Source: Moellerella sp963519845 (GTDB taxonomy: Bacteria > Pseudomonadota > Gammaproteobacteria > Enterobacterales > Enterobacteriaceae). From it: a stretch of DNA of 64,000 nucleotides. Shown here in pieces: positions 55,346 through 64,000 of this stretch. A program made the position numbers and the translations under genes. The notes under the pieces are model-generated. The model was not told where the DNA came from. It did no database searches and was given only the letters and a program-made list of their open reading frames with translations. The stretch spans positions 62,001 to 126,000 of the forward strand of contig CAUQNX010000012.1 in the NCBI GenBank assembly GCA_963519845.1, in the 5' to 3' direction. The stretch's first letter is position 1, and each line of letters starts with the position of its first letter.

Positions 55346-57319
55346 TTACTCCCTAGAGACATCCAAAACAAAAATATCAATTAACCCTTTTAATTCAATG
55401 GGTAGAGTCTCTTCAATGCTCTTTTTTAATGTTTTCGCACTGTTAATATTATGAATTTTACGCCCGGCAACTTTTTCATTTTGACCAAACCAGATCACCA
55501 GATAAATACCCTGATATTCCGCATCCGGATGAATTGAATAACGTTGATGTAACTGGACTGAAGCCGCTGTGTATAACTCTTTATGCCACTGCCCTTTGAC
55601 CTCTGCGACAAGTAAACATCTTTTACCCCCAATCTGTTTTGTTATAGTGAAATCAGCCCTATTTTGATTTTTTAGTTGGTGCTCAGGCGTAACATTAATA
55701 CCCTGCACATCTAACCTCAACCTAAGGCGATCGGCTATAATTGAGGTTGCATTGACTTCATTTAAGTGCTCTTCTTTTTGATAGAATAGATTAATGAGAT
55801 TATATTCACCGCCAGCAATATCTTTTTGATAATATTGCAGCTCCTGTAATACAAGTTGACGTAATCCTTCCACGGTAACCACTAAATCCATATCTAAACA
55901 ACGCACTGTTTCTTGTGGTGTTGGTGCCTCAAAATCACGCAACACTCGTTTTCTAACGTGGTCAGCATATATACTTTGTAAATCTTCGTGAAAATGTTTA
56001 AAGCGCGTATCAACTACAAGTCTTTTCAATACCGGAATGGTATTATCAGAATCATTTGAGTTTAATGTTCCTATGATATTAGTTAAAAATCGATAGGCTT
56101 TTTCACCCATAGGGCTATCTGAACCCCAGCTAGTGGGTAATTCAACTTCAGGCCATTTATCGATAAAGGTATTCAGAATTACTTCAATCTTTGTTGCTGT
56201 GAGAGTAGGCCAATTATATTGGCCTCTATAACTATGAACGCCAATACAAAGATAAAATTTTTGTATGGAGCTTTTATTTTTTGTCAGCCAATCCCAATGT
56301 TCTTTATCTATCTTATCTAAAAAAACAAATGCCCTGATTAACCAGAATATCTCTCTTTCTTTAATATCTCTATTTTTTAAATTGAAAAAATCATCTGCAA
56401 GATATGTATAATTATTGGTGATTATTTCTTTTAGTTCTTCAGGATTAGCATGTTTAACCGCTATTTCAAATAGATAATCTAATGAATCAACAGAAAGATG
56501 AGTGAAGTTTTTAAGCCATTCAATAGAAAGTGAGGAGCGTAAATGACTAAATGCATTATCATTACTTAATAAATGAATTCTCGGGTTAGCACAAGGCATA
56601 GTTAATTGTGGCTCAATATACTGCCGAAGAAAAATTTCAGCATCGCCTTGATGATTAAAAATAAGTCTATCTACTTCTAATGTTAAGTTTGTTCTCTCTT
56701 CTTCAGTAATAGCCTTAAACACTCTCGAAATATCGGTACGTAATAGCCTCAGAGCATTGAGTGATATTTCCTCTAAATTCCCTTGAGAGCGCATCCTTTC
56801 AATACAAATCGCATAAATAATTGTAAGGTATTCAGAATATTTTGATTCACATTGTAAAGCAGCTAATTTAGCAAGATCTGGAATATCGGTGATAATATTA
56901 TCTAAACAGTTTCTCAGTATATCCAGCACTAATGCTTTATCACCTATTTTTTCTTCAATTTCATTTGGTACCAAGAGAAATACTTTCGATAAATAAAATA
57001 AAGCGCTATGGTTTTTGCCCATTTTTATGGCATCTCTATTTTCACTAAAAAACAAAGTATCTTTAGCATAACGTTCTTGTTGCTTTTTTTTATGTTTTTT
57101 ATTTCTACGAAAATATTTATCAATTTGTAATTTATTTTCGTAATCAGTTACTTTAATGGCTCGATTAAAGCGTTGCCATTCAAACATAAATTCTTTCTTT
57201 TGTAAGGCATGGCTTCGCGCTTGCTTGCGTAATATATCAGTACCTTTTATATTTTTTTTAGAAAAATATTTATGACGTGTAATAAAGCTAGCCCATAGAT
57301 CAATATTATTAGTATCCAA
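55346..57319 (-). pseudogene. C-terminal part of a NACHT-type defence protein with nuclease-like end
   Basis: The 657 residues resemble the C-terminal half of large bacterial NACHT/STAND proteins: a helical repeat region (FFSENRDAIKMGKNHSALFY) and a PD-(D/E)xK-like end, RADFTITKQIGGKRCLLVAE with AEVKGQWHKELYTAA and GIYLVIWFG. No P-loop ATPase or N-terminal effector is present, and the only start is a TTG that abuts the decayed XRE copy; a stop lies just upstream. Full relatives are about twice as long. I read it as truncated, although the nuclease-like part could still be expressed. The family call is from pattern memory. Confidence 0.6.
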
Positions 57320-57320
57320 T

Positions 57321-57520
57321 GACGGTAACTTTCTTCAACAGATTTACTGCATTTGAAGAAGATGAGCTATTACCTCACGCGGATTTAACACTACCGTTTT
57401 AGGCGGTAACTCATATTCAGTGAGAATAATTAGGGTGTGATTAAACCGTTATTGGAAGAGATGACTCTTAAATATGAAATTGAGCTGTGGTCATCTAAAT
57501 TAAAATCAACAGGTTATTAA
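57321..57520 (+). pseudogene. Decayed partial copy of the XRE regulator at 58250
   Basis: EEDELLPHADLTLPF here matches EEHELLAHADLALQF of the intact gene, and LEEMTLKYEIELWSSKLK matches LEGMIIKYEAERWSSKLK. The HTH part is deleted and a stop interrupts the middle. The 5' end is joined to the NACHT-type fragment. Confidence 0.8.
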
Positions 57521-57589
57521 TTTGCGCAATGAATATAGGCAGCAACCCATATTCATTGCTAACCAGAGACAACTAAAGGAGTAGTGACT

Positions 57590-57847
57590 ATGGCTAAAAA
57601 GGATTTTAAAGTAAAAAACAAGATAGCGAAAGAAAAGGTGATCAAATCGAGACAGTATACAGTGGGTTATCTGCTGAACAATGGGAGACCTAATCCGAGC
57701 CCAAAACTAACTATAAGCGGTAAATGGTTGGTTGAATTAGGCTTTACTATTGGTTCGTCGATCACTTTGACCAGTAAAACCGGGCAATTGATCATTCGAC
57801 TGACTGAAGAGACGGATCACTCGTTCTTAGATCCTAATATAGTATAA
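57590..57847 (+). CDS. symE: SymE-family type I toxin
   Basis: The 85 residues carry the SymE core RQYTVGYLLNNGRPNPSPKL and SGKWLVELGFTIGSSITL with the AbrB-like fold. E. coli SymE is an SOS-induced RNA-damaging toxin repressed by LexA, the antisense RNA SymR and Lon. AAAGGAG is well spaced to the ATG at 57590; a GTG six bases earlier is too close. No LexA box is evident upstream. Confidence 0.85.
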   Translation: MAKKDFKVKNKIAKEKVIKSRQYTVGYLLNNGRPNPSPKLTISGKWLVELGFTIGSSITLTSKTGQLIIRLTEETDHSFLDPNIV

Positions 57848-58249
57848 CCTTCTATATTTCGGTAATTATTGTATTTATAAAACGATGACCTTATCCAATA
57901 AGCTACTAAAGTAGATCCTCAACAGTGACAATGTCGGATTGTTGTTCTGTATCGGCATTGTCTACCTTTTCCGCATTTATTTCTCCCATTTACACCGCCA
58001 TGGTGAGATCATCGACAAAGATTGATCAACACATCAAATGCGGATTCGCCCACTAATTTAGAGGCTACTGAATAAGCGTTTGGTGCAAAATCAGTGGTAT
58101 CAAAGGTATCGTGCTTATCAGTAGTCGATTTTGGGCTTAGGTTTATACTGCATTTGGCCTTTCCTTTTAGAAACAAAAAGAACCAATAATGTTTTATATT
58201 AGTATCTTATAAGACACCATCATTAAGCGCGCTATTTTTAGGGGGTAGA
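57848..58249. other. Gap with a minus-strand coding relic
   Basis: About 400 bp. On the minus strand the segment near 58110-58020 reads as a protein fragment (DTTDFAPNAYSVASKLVGES) ending in a stop, without a start or ribosome site. I do not recognise it. The promoter of the XRE gene should be at the right end. Confidence 0.35.
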
Positions 58250-58624
58250 ATGAGGGTAACTTTCTTAGATGAGTTTAAGACAATGAATATAGCTAACAAA
58301 TTAACTGTACTCCGAAAACAAAAAGGCTTGTCACAACAAGCTTTTGCCGATGCTGTCAATATTCATGTCACACAGATAAAACGCTATGAAGGCGGTACCG
58401 CCTTACCCTCATTGGAAGCGATTAAAAAGATAGCGAAAACACTGAGAGTCACAACGGATTCACTGATATTTGAAGAGCATGAGCTATTGGCCCACGCAGA
58501 TTTAGCATTACAGTTTCAGGCAATCAGTCAGATGCAGCCAGAACAGCAGGATGTCATTAAACAGCTATTGGAAGGAATGATCATTAAATATGAAGCAGAG
58601 CGATGGTCATCTAAACTAAAATAA
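58250..58624 (+). CDS. XRE-family transcriptional regulator
   Basis: The 124-residue protein has a Cro/CI-type HTH at about residues 15-70 (LRKQKGLSQQAFADAVNIHV, TQIKRYEGGTALPSLEAI) and a helical C-terminus (EQQDVIKQLLEGMIIKYEAE). GGGGGTAG directly before the first ATG supports it; a second ATG (MNIANK) is possible. It lies convergent with umuC and may descend from a phage or TA repressor. Confidence 0.85.
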   Translation: MRVTFLDEFKTMNIANKLTVLRKQKGLSQQAFADAVNIHVTQIKRYEGGTALPSLEAIKKIAKTLRVTTDSLIFEEHELLAHADLALQFQAISQMQPEQQDVIKQLLEGMIIKYEAERWSSKLK

Positions 58625-58748
58625 GCGAGTTTATGAGGGTTATCACTCATTTTGTGAAAAATTGCCTCTGCAAGCGCCATTTTTAACCTTTATGCTTTAT
58701 GGACAATCTCAGTTAATCAATCGTTATGTTTAATTTGATGATCGTTAC

Positions 58749-60014
58749 TCAAATTTTGGCTATGGGCAATTCATTGATATTTGTGGTATATGCGGGCGAT
58801 AGCATTCCACGTCGCATTTGCCAAGCGGGATCAACGCCTTTGCCCGCAAAGCCGATATTAAATTTACCGGATTTATTCATCTCATCCAGTGTATGCATCA
58901 AGGCTTCGCTTGCTCGAAATGGCTGTGTCTCTGTAAAGAGATCATACTGGGTCACTGTTGAATCGGTGAAATCGGATAGCATGATACTGGCTTTATGGTA
59001 CGTATAACCTTCCCGCCAAATGGTATTAAGTGCACGGACTGCAGCATTAATAATGTCACGCGTATCTGCACTGGGATAAATCAGCCTTTCAACTGCTTGA
59101 TTGTGATAGGCCGGATCAGATGAGTAGTGACTGGTATGAATGAAGACGGAGACGACCTTGCATAACTGCCCTTCTTCTCGTAATTTCTCGGCAGAGCGCT
59201 CAGCATAGCTACAAATAGCTTGATGCATTTCCACGTAGCAAGCCACTTTTTTACCGAATGATTTGGATGAGATAATCTGCTGTTTAACCTTTCTCACCGC
59301 TTCGAGCTCAATACAGGATTCTCCGTTCAGCTCCCTTACGGTTCTTTCAACCACGACCCCAAACGTTTTTCGTATCGTGGCCGTGTTACTGTCAGCGAGA
59401 TCAAGAACAGTATTAATCCCCATTGTCTTAAGTTTGGCCGCGACCTTGTGGCCAATGCCCCATACCTCTTCGACTGCAAGTAATGACATCAACTTTCGCT
59501 GCCTTATTTTGGCGCTCAGATCGACAACACCGCCTGTTTTAGGCCACATTTTTGCCGCATGATTAGCCAACTTAGCCAATGTTTTGGTTGGCCCAAATCC
59601 AATGCCGATTGGTACATGGGTGATCCTAAGGATATCATTCTGTATTCGCCGGCCATAATCCGCTAGGCTGAGGTTGATATTTTCGCCATCTATGATGAGG
59701 AAGCTTTCATCAATCGAATAATTTTCAATATGATGGGCAAATGTGGATAGTACCGACATGACTCGATTTGAAATGTCATGATATAAGGTATAATTCGAGC
59801 TAAACACCTGCACACTATGACGCTTGAAAAATGTGATATTCTCAAAATAGCGGGCTCCCATTTTTATGCCAAGTGCTTTCGCCTCTTTGGAACGCGAGAT
59901 AACGATATGATCGTTATTTGCCAGCACCACGATGGGCACACCAACAAGTCGGGGATTAAAAGCCCTTTCAACACTACAATAAAATGAATTGATATCGGCA
60001 AGGCAGTAGATCAC
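58749..60014 (-). CDS. umuC: DNA polymerase V catalytic subunit UmuC
   Basis: The 421-residue Y-family polymerase performs translesion synthesis. It has the N-terminal LADINSFYCSVE with the first metal-binding Asp, YSIDESF with the catalytic Asp-Glu, GFGPTKTLAKLANHAAK and the HhH region VWGIGHKVAAKL. The usual NNDGCVIAR is NNDHIVISR here. The stop region and tail are complete. Its ATG overlaps the umuD stop by 4 bp (ATGA), so both are translated together under LexA control. Confidence 0.93.
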   Translation of the reverse strand: MIYCLADINSFYCSVERAFNPRLVGVPIVVLANNDHIVISRSKEAKALGIKMGARYFENITFFKRHSVQVFSSNYTLYHDISNRVMSVLSTFAHHIENYSIDESFLIIDGENINLSLADYGRRIQNDILRITHVPIGIGFGPTKTLAKLANHAAKMWPKTGGVVDLSAKIRQRKLMSLLAVEEVWGIGHKVAAKLKTMGINTVLDLADSNTATIRKTFGVVVERTVRELNGESCIELEAVRKVKQQIISSKSFGKKVACYVEMHQAICSYAERSAEKLREEGQLCKVVSVFIHTSHYSSDPAYHNQAVERLIYPSADTRDIINAAVRALNTIWREGYTYHKASIMLSDFTDSTVTQYDLFTETQPFRASEALMHTLDEMNKSGKFNIGFAGKGVDPAWQMRRGMLSPAYTTNINELPIAKI

Positions 60015-60427
60015 AACGCCTTGTGGATGATATAGGTCACCACACCAAAGATCTGAAGTTCTTCTTCATCGCGAAAAGTAATGGGACGGTATTCCGCATT
60101 CATCGGCAGCAAAGCCACCACTGGCGTTAACTGTAAGGTCTTGATTGTGAAGTCACCATTCACGGTGGCGATAACGATATTTCGATCTCTGGGTTCGAGA
60201 GAACTATCCACGATAACAATATCGCCATCATTGATGTGAGCATCAACCATGGATGTACCTGACACGCGCAGAAAATAGGTTCCTGCAGGGTGAGTGATAA
60301 GTAATTCATTTAAATCGATGTTTTTCTGTGCATAATCGCTTGCCGGAGAGGGGAACCCTGCGGGGATCAGCGTATCAAAGAAAGGAATTTTCACCTCAGA
60401 AGGTAATTCACAGCGAGCGAACTTCAT
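60011..60427 (-). CDS. umuD: SOS mutagenesis protein UmuD
   Basis: The 138-residue S24-type self-cleaving protein has the Ser in SGTSMVDAH and the Lys in NGDFTIKTLQL. The cleavage region reads AGFPSPASDY (Ala-Gly where E. coli has Cys-Gly). RecA-stimulated cleavage gives UmuD', which joins UmuC as polymerase V. GGGG before the ATG is a good ribosome site. A LexA box lies 17 bp upstream of the start. Confidence 0.93.
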   Translation of the reverse strand: MKFARCELPSEVKIPFFDTLIPAGFPSPASDYAQKNIDLNELLITHPAGTYFLRVSGTSMVDAHINDGDIVIVDSSLEPRDRNIVIATVNGDFTIKTLQLTPVVALLPMNAEYRPITFRDEEELQIFGVVTYIIHKAL

Positions 60428-60443
60428 ATCAACCCCAACAACA

Positions 60444-60459
60444 CTGTATATATAGACAG
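60444..60459 (-). promoter_or_regulatory. LexA box of umuDC
   Basis: CTGTATATATAGACAG fits CTGT-N8-ACAG perfectly, with one departure from the ideal TATATATA centre, directly upstream of umuD. The operon is therefore SOS-inducible. Confidence 0.9.
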
Positions 60460-60895
60460 TATTATTATTCAGAGTTTAATCATTGTCTAGTGTATCTTTT
60501 ATTGAAATAGATATATTCACACTGTATTACTGAAATAGTACCATTTAGATGAACTCTATTTCTTATATCAATCGCTGTAAATCCTGGCAAGCTCACCCAC
60601 AACCATCATGATTAACGAGTATTTGTATAATTCATAGTATTAATACTTTCAAAGTCTATTAATTCGGAATAAATCTTCCATTTTTTATTAAGCTTTTTTG
60701 GCAAAATTTATAAACTAAAGACAATGTGACGTGAGCTTTTCGATAGCTGAATTGTAATTAGCCATCAAATTTCGTATCTCAAACACTAGGTATATATAAA
60801 TATCCATTTTTGGTGCCCAACAACCTAGACAAAGAAAAGTTTGCTCTGCCATAGTATTATTGTTCTATGGATCTAAATAAGCTGTTAGCCACATT
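60460..60895. other. Intergenic region upstream of umuD
   Basis: About 430 bp of AT-rich DNA between umuD and the abortive-infection gene. I see no gene, RNA or repeat here. Confidence 0.35.
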
Positions 60896-61717
60896 TCAAT
60901 TAAGTTTTTTTAACATATATTCAGAAATCAATCCAACGGCTTGAATAATGCTATGAGATTCATTTCGAGATAATGATGTAATACAAAGTCTACCGTGTCC
61001 TGTGCCTTCTTTATTACGCACTCTATTAATAGATAAAGCAAGGCCAAACAAGGCACGCTCGTAGTCCTTTATTGCTGGCTCATTGCCAACTTTCGGATCT
61101 TGAGGGGTTGCCATTTGTAAAGCCACATATGCCTGACCCAGCAATGTAGGAAAATTGGCATTAGCTGGGATCTGATTACCAAAGGTTGAATGAATTACAT
61201 GTTTAGCTGTGGCCTCTAAAAGGTCCTTACCTGTACCAGATAACAATGCGGCGTCTTCGACGCCTTGTTTCGCTCTATTTGCGTATGAAAACAAAGCCTC
61301 AGTAAGATTTTTACCACTCAATGTATCCAAGATTATTGCAGAAACATCCCCATTTTCGGAAAGAATATAATGTTCTGATTTAAACACGTCTATTGCATTC
61401 TGTATTTGCTCTTTGCCAACGAAATTTACAGATGACTCCCTGAACCCACCTTGTGCTTTAATTTGAGACAGTAAGAGTTCAATTAGCCTACTACCAGATT
61501 TTTTGTCATTTTCAATAGCCCAGTTTAAAACAGCTGTTACCCTCTTCGCTTTTCCAACTGAAGACCCCTGTGCTTTGGGATCAGCGGTAATCAATCCAGC
61601 CTTTTTAAACAGAACTTCTAGGTCATAATGAGTTGGCTGGCGGCGGGGTTCAGCGTGAGCGTCATCAACGAGCTTTGCTATCGCAATAATTATTGAATCT
61701 GTTATAGGAAGTTCCAT
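60896..61717 (-). CDS. Abortive infection family protein
   Basis: The 273-residue protein has the C-terminal domain of abortive-infection proteins (Abi_C): ALFSYANRAKQGVEDAALLS, GQAYVALQM, YERALFGLALSINRVRNKEG with the TGHGR motif, then IIQAVGLISEYML. Such proteins stop phage spread by shutting down the host cell. The N-terminal 100 residues are unrecognised. AGAGAG precedes the ATG. It is monocistronic and sits in an island rich in defence and TA genes. Confidence 0.8.
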   Translation of the reverse strand: MELPITDSIIIAIAKLVDDAHAEPRRQPTHYDLEVLFKKAGLITADPKAQGSSVGKAKRVTAVLNWAIENDKKSGSRLIELLLSQIKAQGGFRESSVNFVGKEQIQNAIDVFKSEHYILSENGDVSAIILDTLSGKNLTEALFSYANRAKQGVEDAALLSGTGKDLLEATAKHVIHSTFGNQIPANANFPTLLGQAYVALQMATPQDPKVGNEPAIKDYERALFGLALSINRVRNKEGTGHGRLCITSLSRNESHSIIQAVGLISEYMLKKLN

Positions 61718-61965
61718 TTACTCTCTCTTAACTAGTATCCGAAATAGCTATGAATCACAGTATACTACGAGCCAAGCCGCAAGTATTGTGTTGTTGGCTA
61801 TTTGAGCTACTCCTATAGGATCATGTTAGCAATTCGCCTATCATATCTAGTGACACGCTAGGGTAATGAAGTTAGACCTATATCTTCCTCGGTTACGCCC
61901 TCTCCTATTGACCAGTCCACCTAACAATCTCCACTCAATCTGCTCTCACTCCCCCCCAACTCGTA

Positions 61966-62414
61966 TCAGCCCCCGATAATCAAGGGGGCGACGCCCGCAT
62001 CGATGCGCACTTTGCTGGTGATGCCGTCGGAGGTGAAGCCCTCTTGTTGATCGATGTAGGGGGTATCGATGCCGCTGAGGTAAGCGACTTCGAGGGTATC
62101 ACTGCCTTTTGCCGCGGCCATATACCAGGTGGATTCGCTCTGGTCGTCGAGTCGCGGTTCGGCGATGACGGTGGCGAAGTTGCGGATAGGGTTGATGATA
62201 TTGGCGTTGACGTCGCTGCCTTTGACGCTGCCGGAGCCGATGACTTGCAGGGCTTGGCTCTCTAGCGCCACGGGATGGAGGATAAAGGCGGGCCGGATGT
62301 TGAGTACCCTACTGCCCTCTTTTTGCCGGCGCATCAGTTTGCGTCCATCGCTGAGGGTCTCCACGTCCATATGGCCGATAAGGATGTTGATGTGCTCGGC
62401 GGCGAAGAGGTTTT
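61966..62414 (-). pseudogene. Phage prohead protease/major capsid C-terminal fragment
   Basis: Translated on the minus strand it gives LFAAEHINILIGHMDVETLS, then GSGSVKGSDVNANIINPIRN and AYLSGIDTPYIDQQEGFTSD, the end of the fused prohead protease/capsid proteins of Mu-like and related phages. The N-terminal part is missing and the fragment ends abruptly at an AT-rich hairpin repeat. GC content is much higher than around it, so it is a recent remnant of a foreign prophage. Confidence 0.75.
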
Positions 62415-62434
62415 TTTTCTATTATTTAAGGTTA

Positions 62435-62520
62435 AAAATAATAGCCGAAAACAATCTCTTATCTTCGGCTATCTAATTTATTTTTTTATGTTTATTCTCT
62501 TTTAATCAACACGCTGCTTA
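62435..62520 (+). repeat. Direct repeat B with hairpin
   Basis: Second copy of the repeat at 49592. The hairpin ATAGCCGAA / TTCGGCTAT is a perfect 9-bp stem followed by a T-rich tail. It abuts the capsid fragment. Confidence 0.7.
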
Positions 62521-62719
62521 TCATAAAGCTGCTTTGACTATCTCAAATTGCTAACAATTATACATTTTCTCGTTGCCGTTGTATTGGGTCCGAATAACAG
62601 CGCATCCACGGCCTCACCTAATCGATATTTCTCACAGGTTCATAAAATACAAATGATAACCACAGTTGGCACGTTGGGATATTCACTTTATAATTCTATT
62701 CAGAGATAAGGGAGCTATC
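62521..62719. other. Upstream region of the toxin-antitoxin pair
   Basis: About 200 bp, probably carrying the TA promoter. No clear operator is visible. Confidence 0.3.
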
Positions 62720-63015
62720 ATGATAGAAATTAAACAAACTGTGAGCTTGAAAAATGGTTAAGATCGCTAAAAGGCAAAGTAACAAAGGTGAAGATTTTAA
62801 TCCGAATAGAGCGCATGAAAGACGGAAATGTCGGTGGTGTTGAACCTATTGGAAATGGATTATCCGAATTAAGAATACATCAAGGTAAAGGATATCGTTT
62901 GTATTTTGCCAATAGAAATAATCAAATTATTCTACTCTTGTGTGGCGGCGATAAAACGACGCAACAATTAGATATAAAAAAAGCCAAACAATTAGCTAAG
63001 GAATGGGGGTTTTAA
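62720..63015 (+). pseudogene. RelE/Gp49-like toxin with frameshift
   Basis: The ATG at 62720 has a good ribosome site (AAGGGAG) and begins MIEIKQT, but the frame soon meets a stop. One base out of step, ELEKWLRSLKGKVTKVK leads into IRIERMKDGNVGG and GKGYRLYFANRNNQIILLLC, the full body of the small RelE/HigB-like toxin. Restoring one base near 62740 would give a standard protein of about 98 residues. An internal start (MKILIRIERMK) is not typical. The toxin is probably inactive unless frameshifting occurs. Confidence 0.8.
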
Positions 63016-63300
63016 ATGATGAAAGAACTAAAAAATTTTGATGTTGTAGAATATTTAAATGATGAAGAGGATATACAAACCTACCTTAACGCTGCCATTG
63101 AAGAAGGTGATACAAAGTATATATTTAAGGCATTGGGTAATATTGCAAAAGCCAGAAATATTAGTCAATTATCCAAAGATACAGGTATGAGCAGAGAGGG
63201 AATTTATAAGGCGTTATCCAGTGAAGGTAATCCATTATTTAATACAGTTAGCAAAATAACTAAAGCACTGGGGTTAAAAATCCAATTTGTTGGGGCTTAA
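63016..63300 (+). CDS. HigA-like addiction antidote
   Basis: The 94-residue antitoxin has the family pattern FDVVEYLNDEEDIQTYLNAA, then ALGNIAKARNISQLSKDTGM and SREGIYKALSSEGNPLFNTV with an HTH, and ends LGLKIQFVGA. It begins right after the toxin stop, with GGGGG as ribosome site at the end of the toxin frame, so translation is coupled. It binds and neutralises the toxin and autorepresses the operon. The same family is decayed at 9663. Confidence 0.88.
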   Translation: MMKELKNFDVVEYLNDEEDIQTYLNAAIEEGDTKYIFKALGNIAKARNISQLSKDTGMSREGIYKALSSEGNPLFNTVSKITKALGLKIQFVGA

Positions 63301-63386
63301 ATTGCCCCTTTTACATCGAGATTAACGCTTTTACTGCGAGTTACTTCAATAGAACTTTCAGTCATCAATGTCATAATAATATCGAA

Positions 63387-64000
63387 TTAAAATACCGATT
63401 GGCTCCAGTTTTTAATTCGTTTTGCTTGCTGCAATAATCCTTCAAAAATAGGTTCACTGATATGTTGAGGGAATGAATCCGGTAAGGTTTCTCTCACATT
63501 AGCGATAACGGCATCTGTTTTATCGGCAAGCGCTATCATCATAGATTTAGCGAGTTTGGCGGAGAAACCAATTTTTTCCGCGGTAGTTAAAAAATGACGT
63601 GGTTGGATCATTGACCATTTATATTGTCGATTTTTCCCCAGTAATGCCATGGCCATCGTGGCTTTTTTAGCTTGTATCGCTCCCGAACTAAAAATAGGGT
63701 AAGCCGATATAACATCGTATAGCGGGGTCAATTGGAAAGAGGATTCAGGTTCGATGAATATACTGAAATTTTTACCGTGACCATCTATCGCCGCGAGCAT
63801 CCAAAAAATAATCTGTGCTTGAAAAAATAAATGACGATCATCCTCTGTTTTTCGAGAGCCTAGCAATAATTTCATCGCATCTGCAATACTTGGTCCCCCA
63901 TCACTTTCATATTTTAGCGCCGGAGAAATACCGAGAGCTTGGCAAAGATCTTCTTGGGGAAGCCGCATCAACCAACGTCCATCACGACTCCATTTTCGAT
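63387..64000 (-). CDS. hipA: HipA-family serine/threonine kinase toxin (N-terminus outside window)
   Basis: The frame is open to the window end; the visible C-terminal part is about 204 residues. It contains RKWSRDGRWLMRLPQEDLCQ, the catalytic-loop motif AAIDGHGKNFSIF with Asp, and the metal-binding LTPLYDVISAYP, as in the HipA kinase C-lobe. HipA phosphorylates glutamyl-tRNA synthetase or similar targets and causes persistence; HipB would be encoded upstream, beyond the window. Confidence 0.88.
   Translation of the reverse strand, partial: RKWSRDGRWLMRLPQEDLCQALGISPALKYESDGGPSIADAMKLLLGSRKTEDDRHLFFQAQIIFWMLAAIDGHGKNFSIFIEPESSFQLTPLYDVISAYPIFSSGAIQAKKATMAMALLGKNRQYKWSMIQPRHFLTTAEKIGFSAKLAKSMMIALADKTDAVIANVRETLPDSFPQHISEPIFEGLLQQAKRIKNWSQSVF

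Noticed and set aside
58749..60014. Possible inactive UmuC because NNDGCVIAR is altered to NNDHIVISR
   Set aside because: The catalytic Asp and Asp-Glu residues and all domains are intact, so the change is not enough to call it inactive.

Overview
The window looks like a low-GC Gram-negative gammaproteobacterium of the Enterobacterales. The reasons are close agreement with Escherichia-type NorR, NorV, YtfE, Gss, Cdh and UmuDC, a CspA gene with a typical enterobacterial cold-shock leader, type VI secretion genes, a Serratia-type autotransporter protease and a Photorhabdus/Yersinia-type Tc toxin operon. A Morganellaceae- or Budviciaceae-like host is plausible, but the sequence alone does not settle the genus. 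Base composition is AT-rich throughout except in rlmF (49.8-50.8 kb) and a phage capsid fragment (62.0-62.4 kb), which look imported.

Layout. 0-3.1 kb: tail of a type VI secretion cluster (VasL-like, Hcp, TssF). 3.1-5.4 kb: a DUF1963 gene, a possible small RNA, and a cspA-like gene with its leader and promoter. 5.5-9.2 kb: nitrosative-stress block norR / norV / ytfE with three NorR sites and a sigma-54 promoter; NorV lacks its rubredoxin domain and no norW follows. 9.3-10.2 kb: small genes and an antitoxin remnant. 10.9-17.5 kb: subtilisin-like autotransporter, gss, a small anchored protein, and a compact unit made of a 23-residue hydrophobic ORF, a tRNA-like RNA and a terminator. 17.5-38.2 kb: a minus-strand Tc toxin operon in transcription order: a 103-residue TcA-N-terminus-like protein, two tandem TcA proteins, TcB, and a TccC/RHS protein with an unrecognised variable C-terminus. 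Immediately upstream on the same strand is a lambdoid Q-type antiterminator gene, followed by a promoter-like sequence and a strong terminator placed just before the operon. A divergent HTH protein lies beyond it. 40.9-46.9 kb: fatty acid hydroxylase, glycosyltransferase, Sel1 protein, cdh, and a LysR gene divergent from a paired small-transporter operon.

47.0-64.0 kb is an accessory region built from remnants. It holds a P2-type ogr gene and a tRNA 3' fragment (probable attachment site), a nuclease-like protein, rlmF between inverted repeats, a broken resolvase, a Sel1 protein, two inverted IS6-type ends around a CdiA-type fragment and a lipoprotein, and the C-terminal part of a NACHT-type defence protein next to a decayed copy of a neighbouring XRE regulator. 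It continues with SymE, an SOS-controlled umuDC operon, an abortive-infection protein, a capsid fragment, a toxin-antitoxin pair with a frameshifted toxin, and the C-terminus of HipA. A direct repeat containing a hairpin occurs at 49.6 and 62.4 kb and may mark boundaries of this mosaic.

How it works together. The most striking functional unit is the Tc locus. Its two A subunits share N-terminal, channel and TcB-binding regions but carry different discoidin-like modules at the usual receptor-binding positions, so one B/C pair could be delivered to more than one receptor. The Q gene / promoter / terminator order suggests that toxin expression depends on antitermination.
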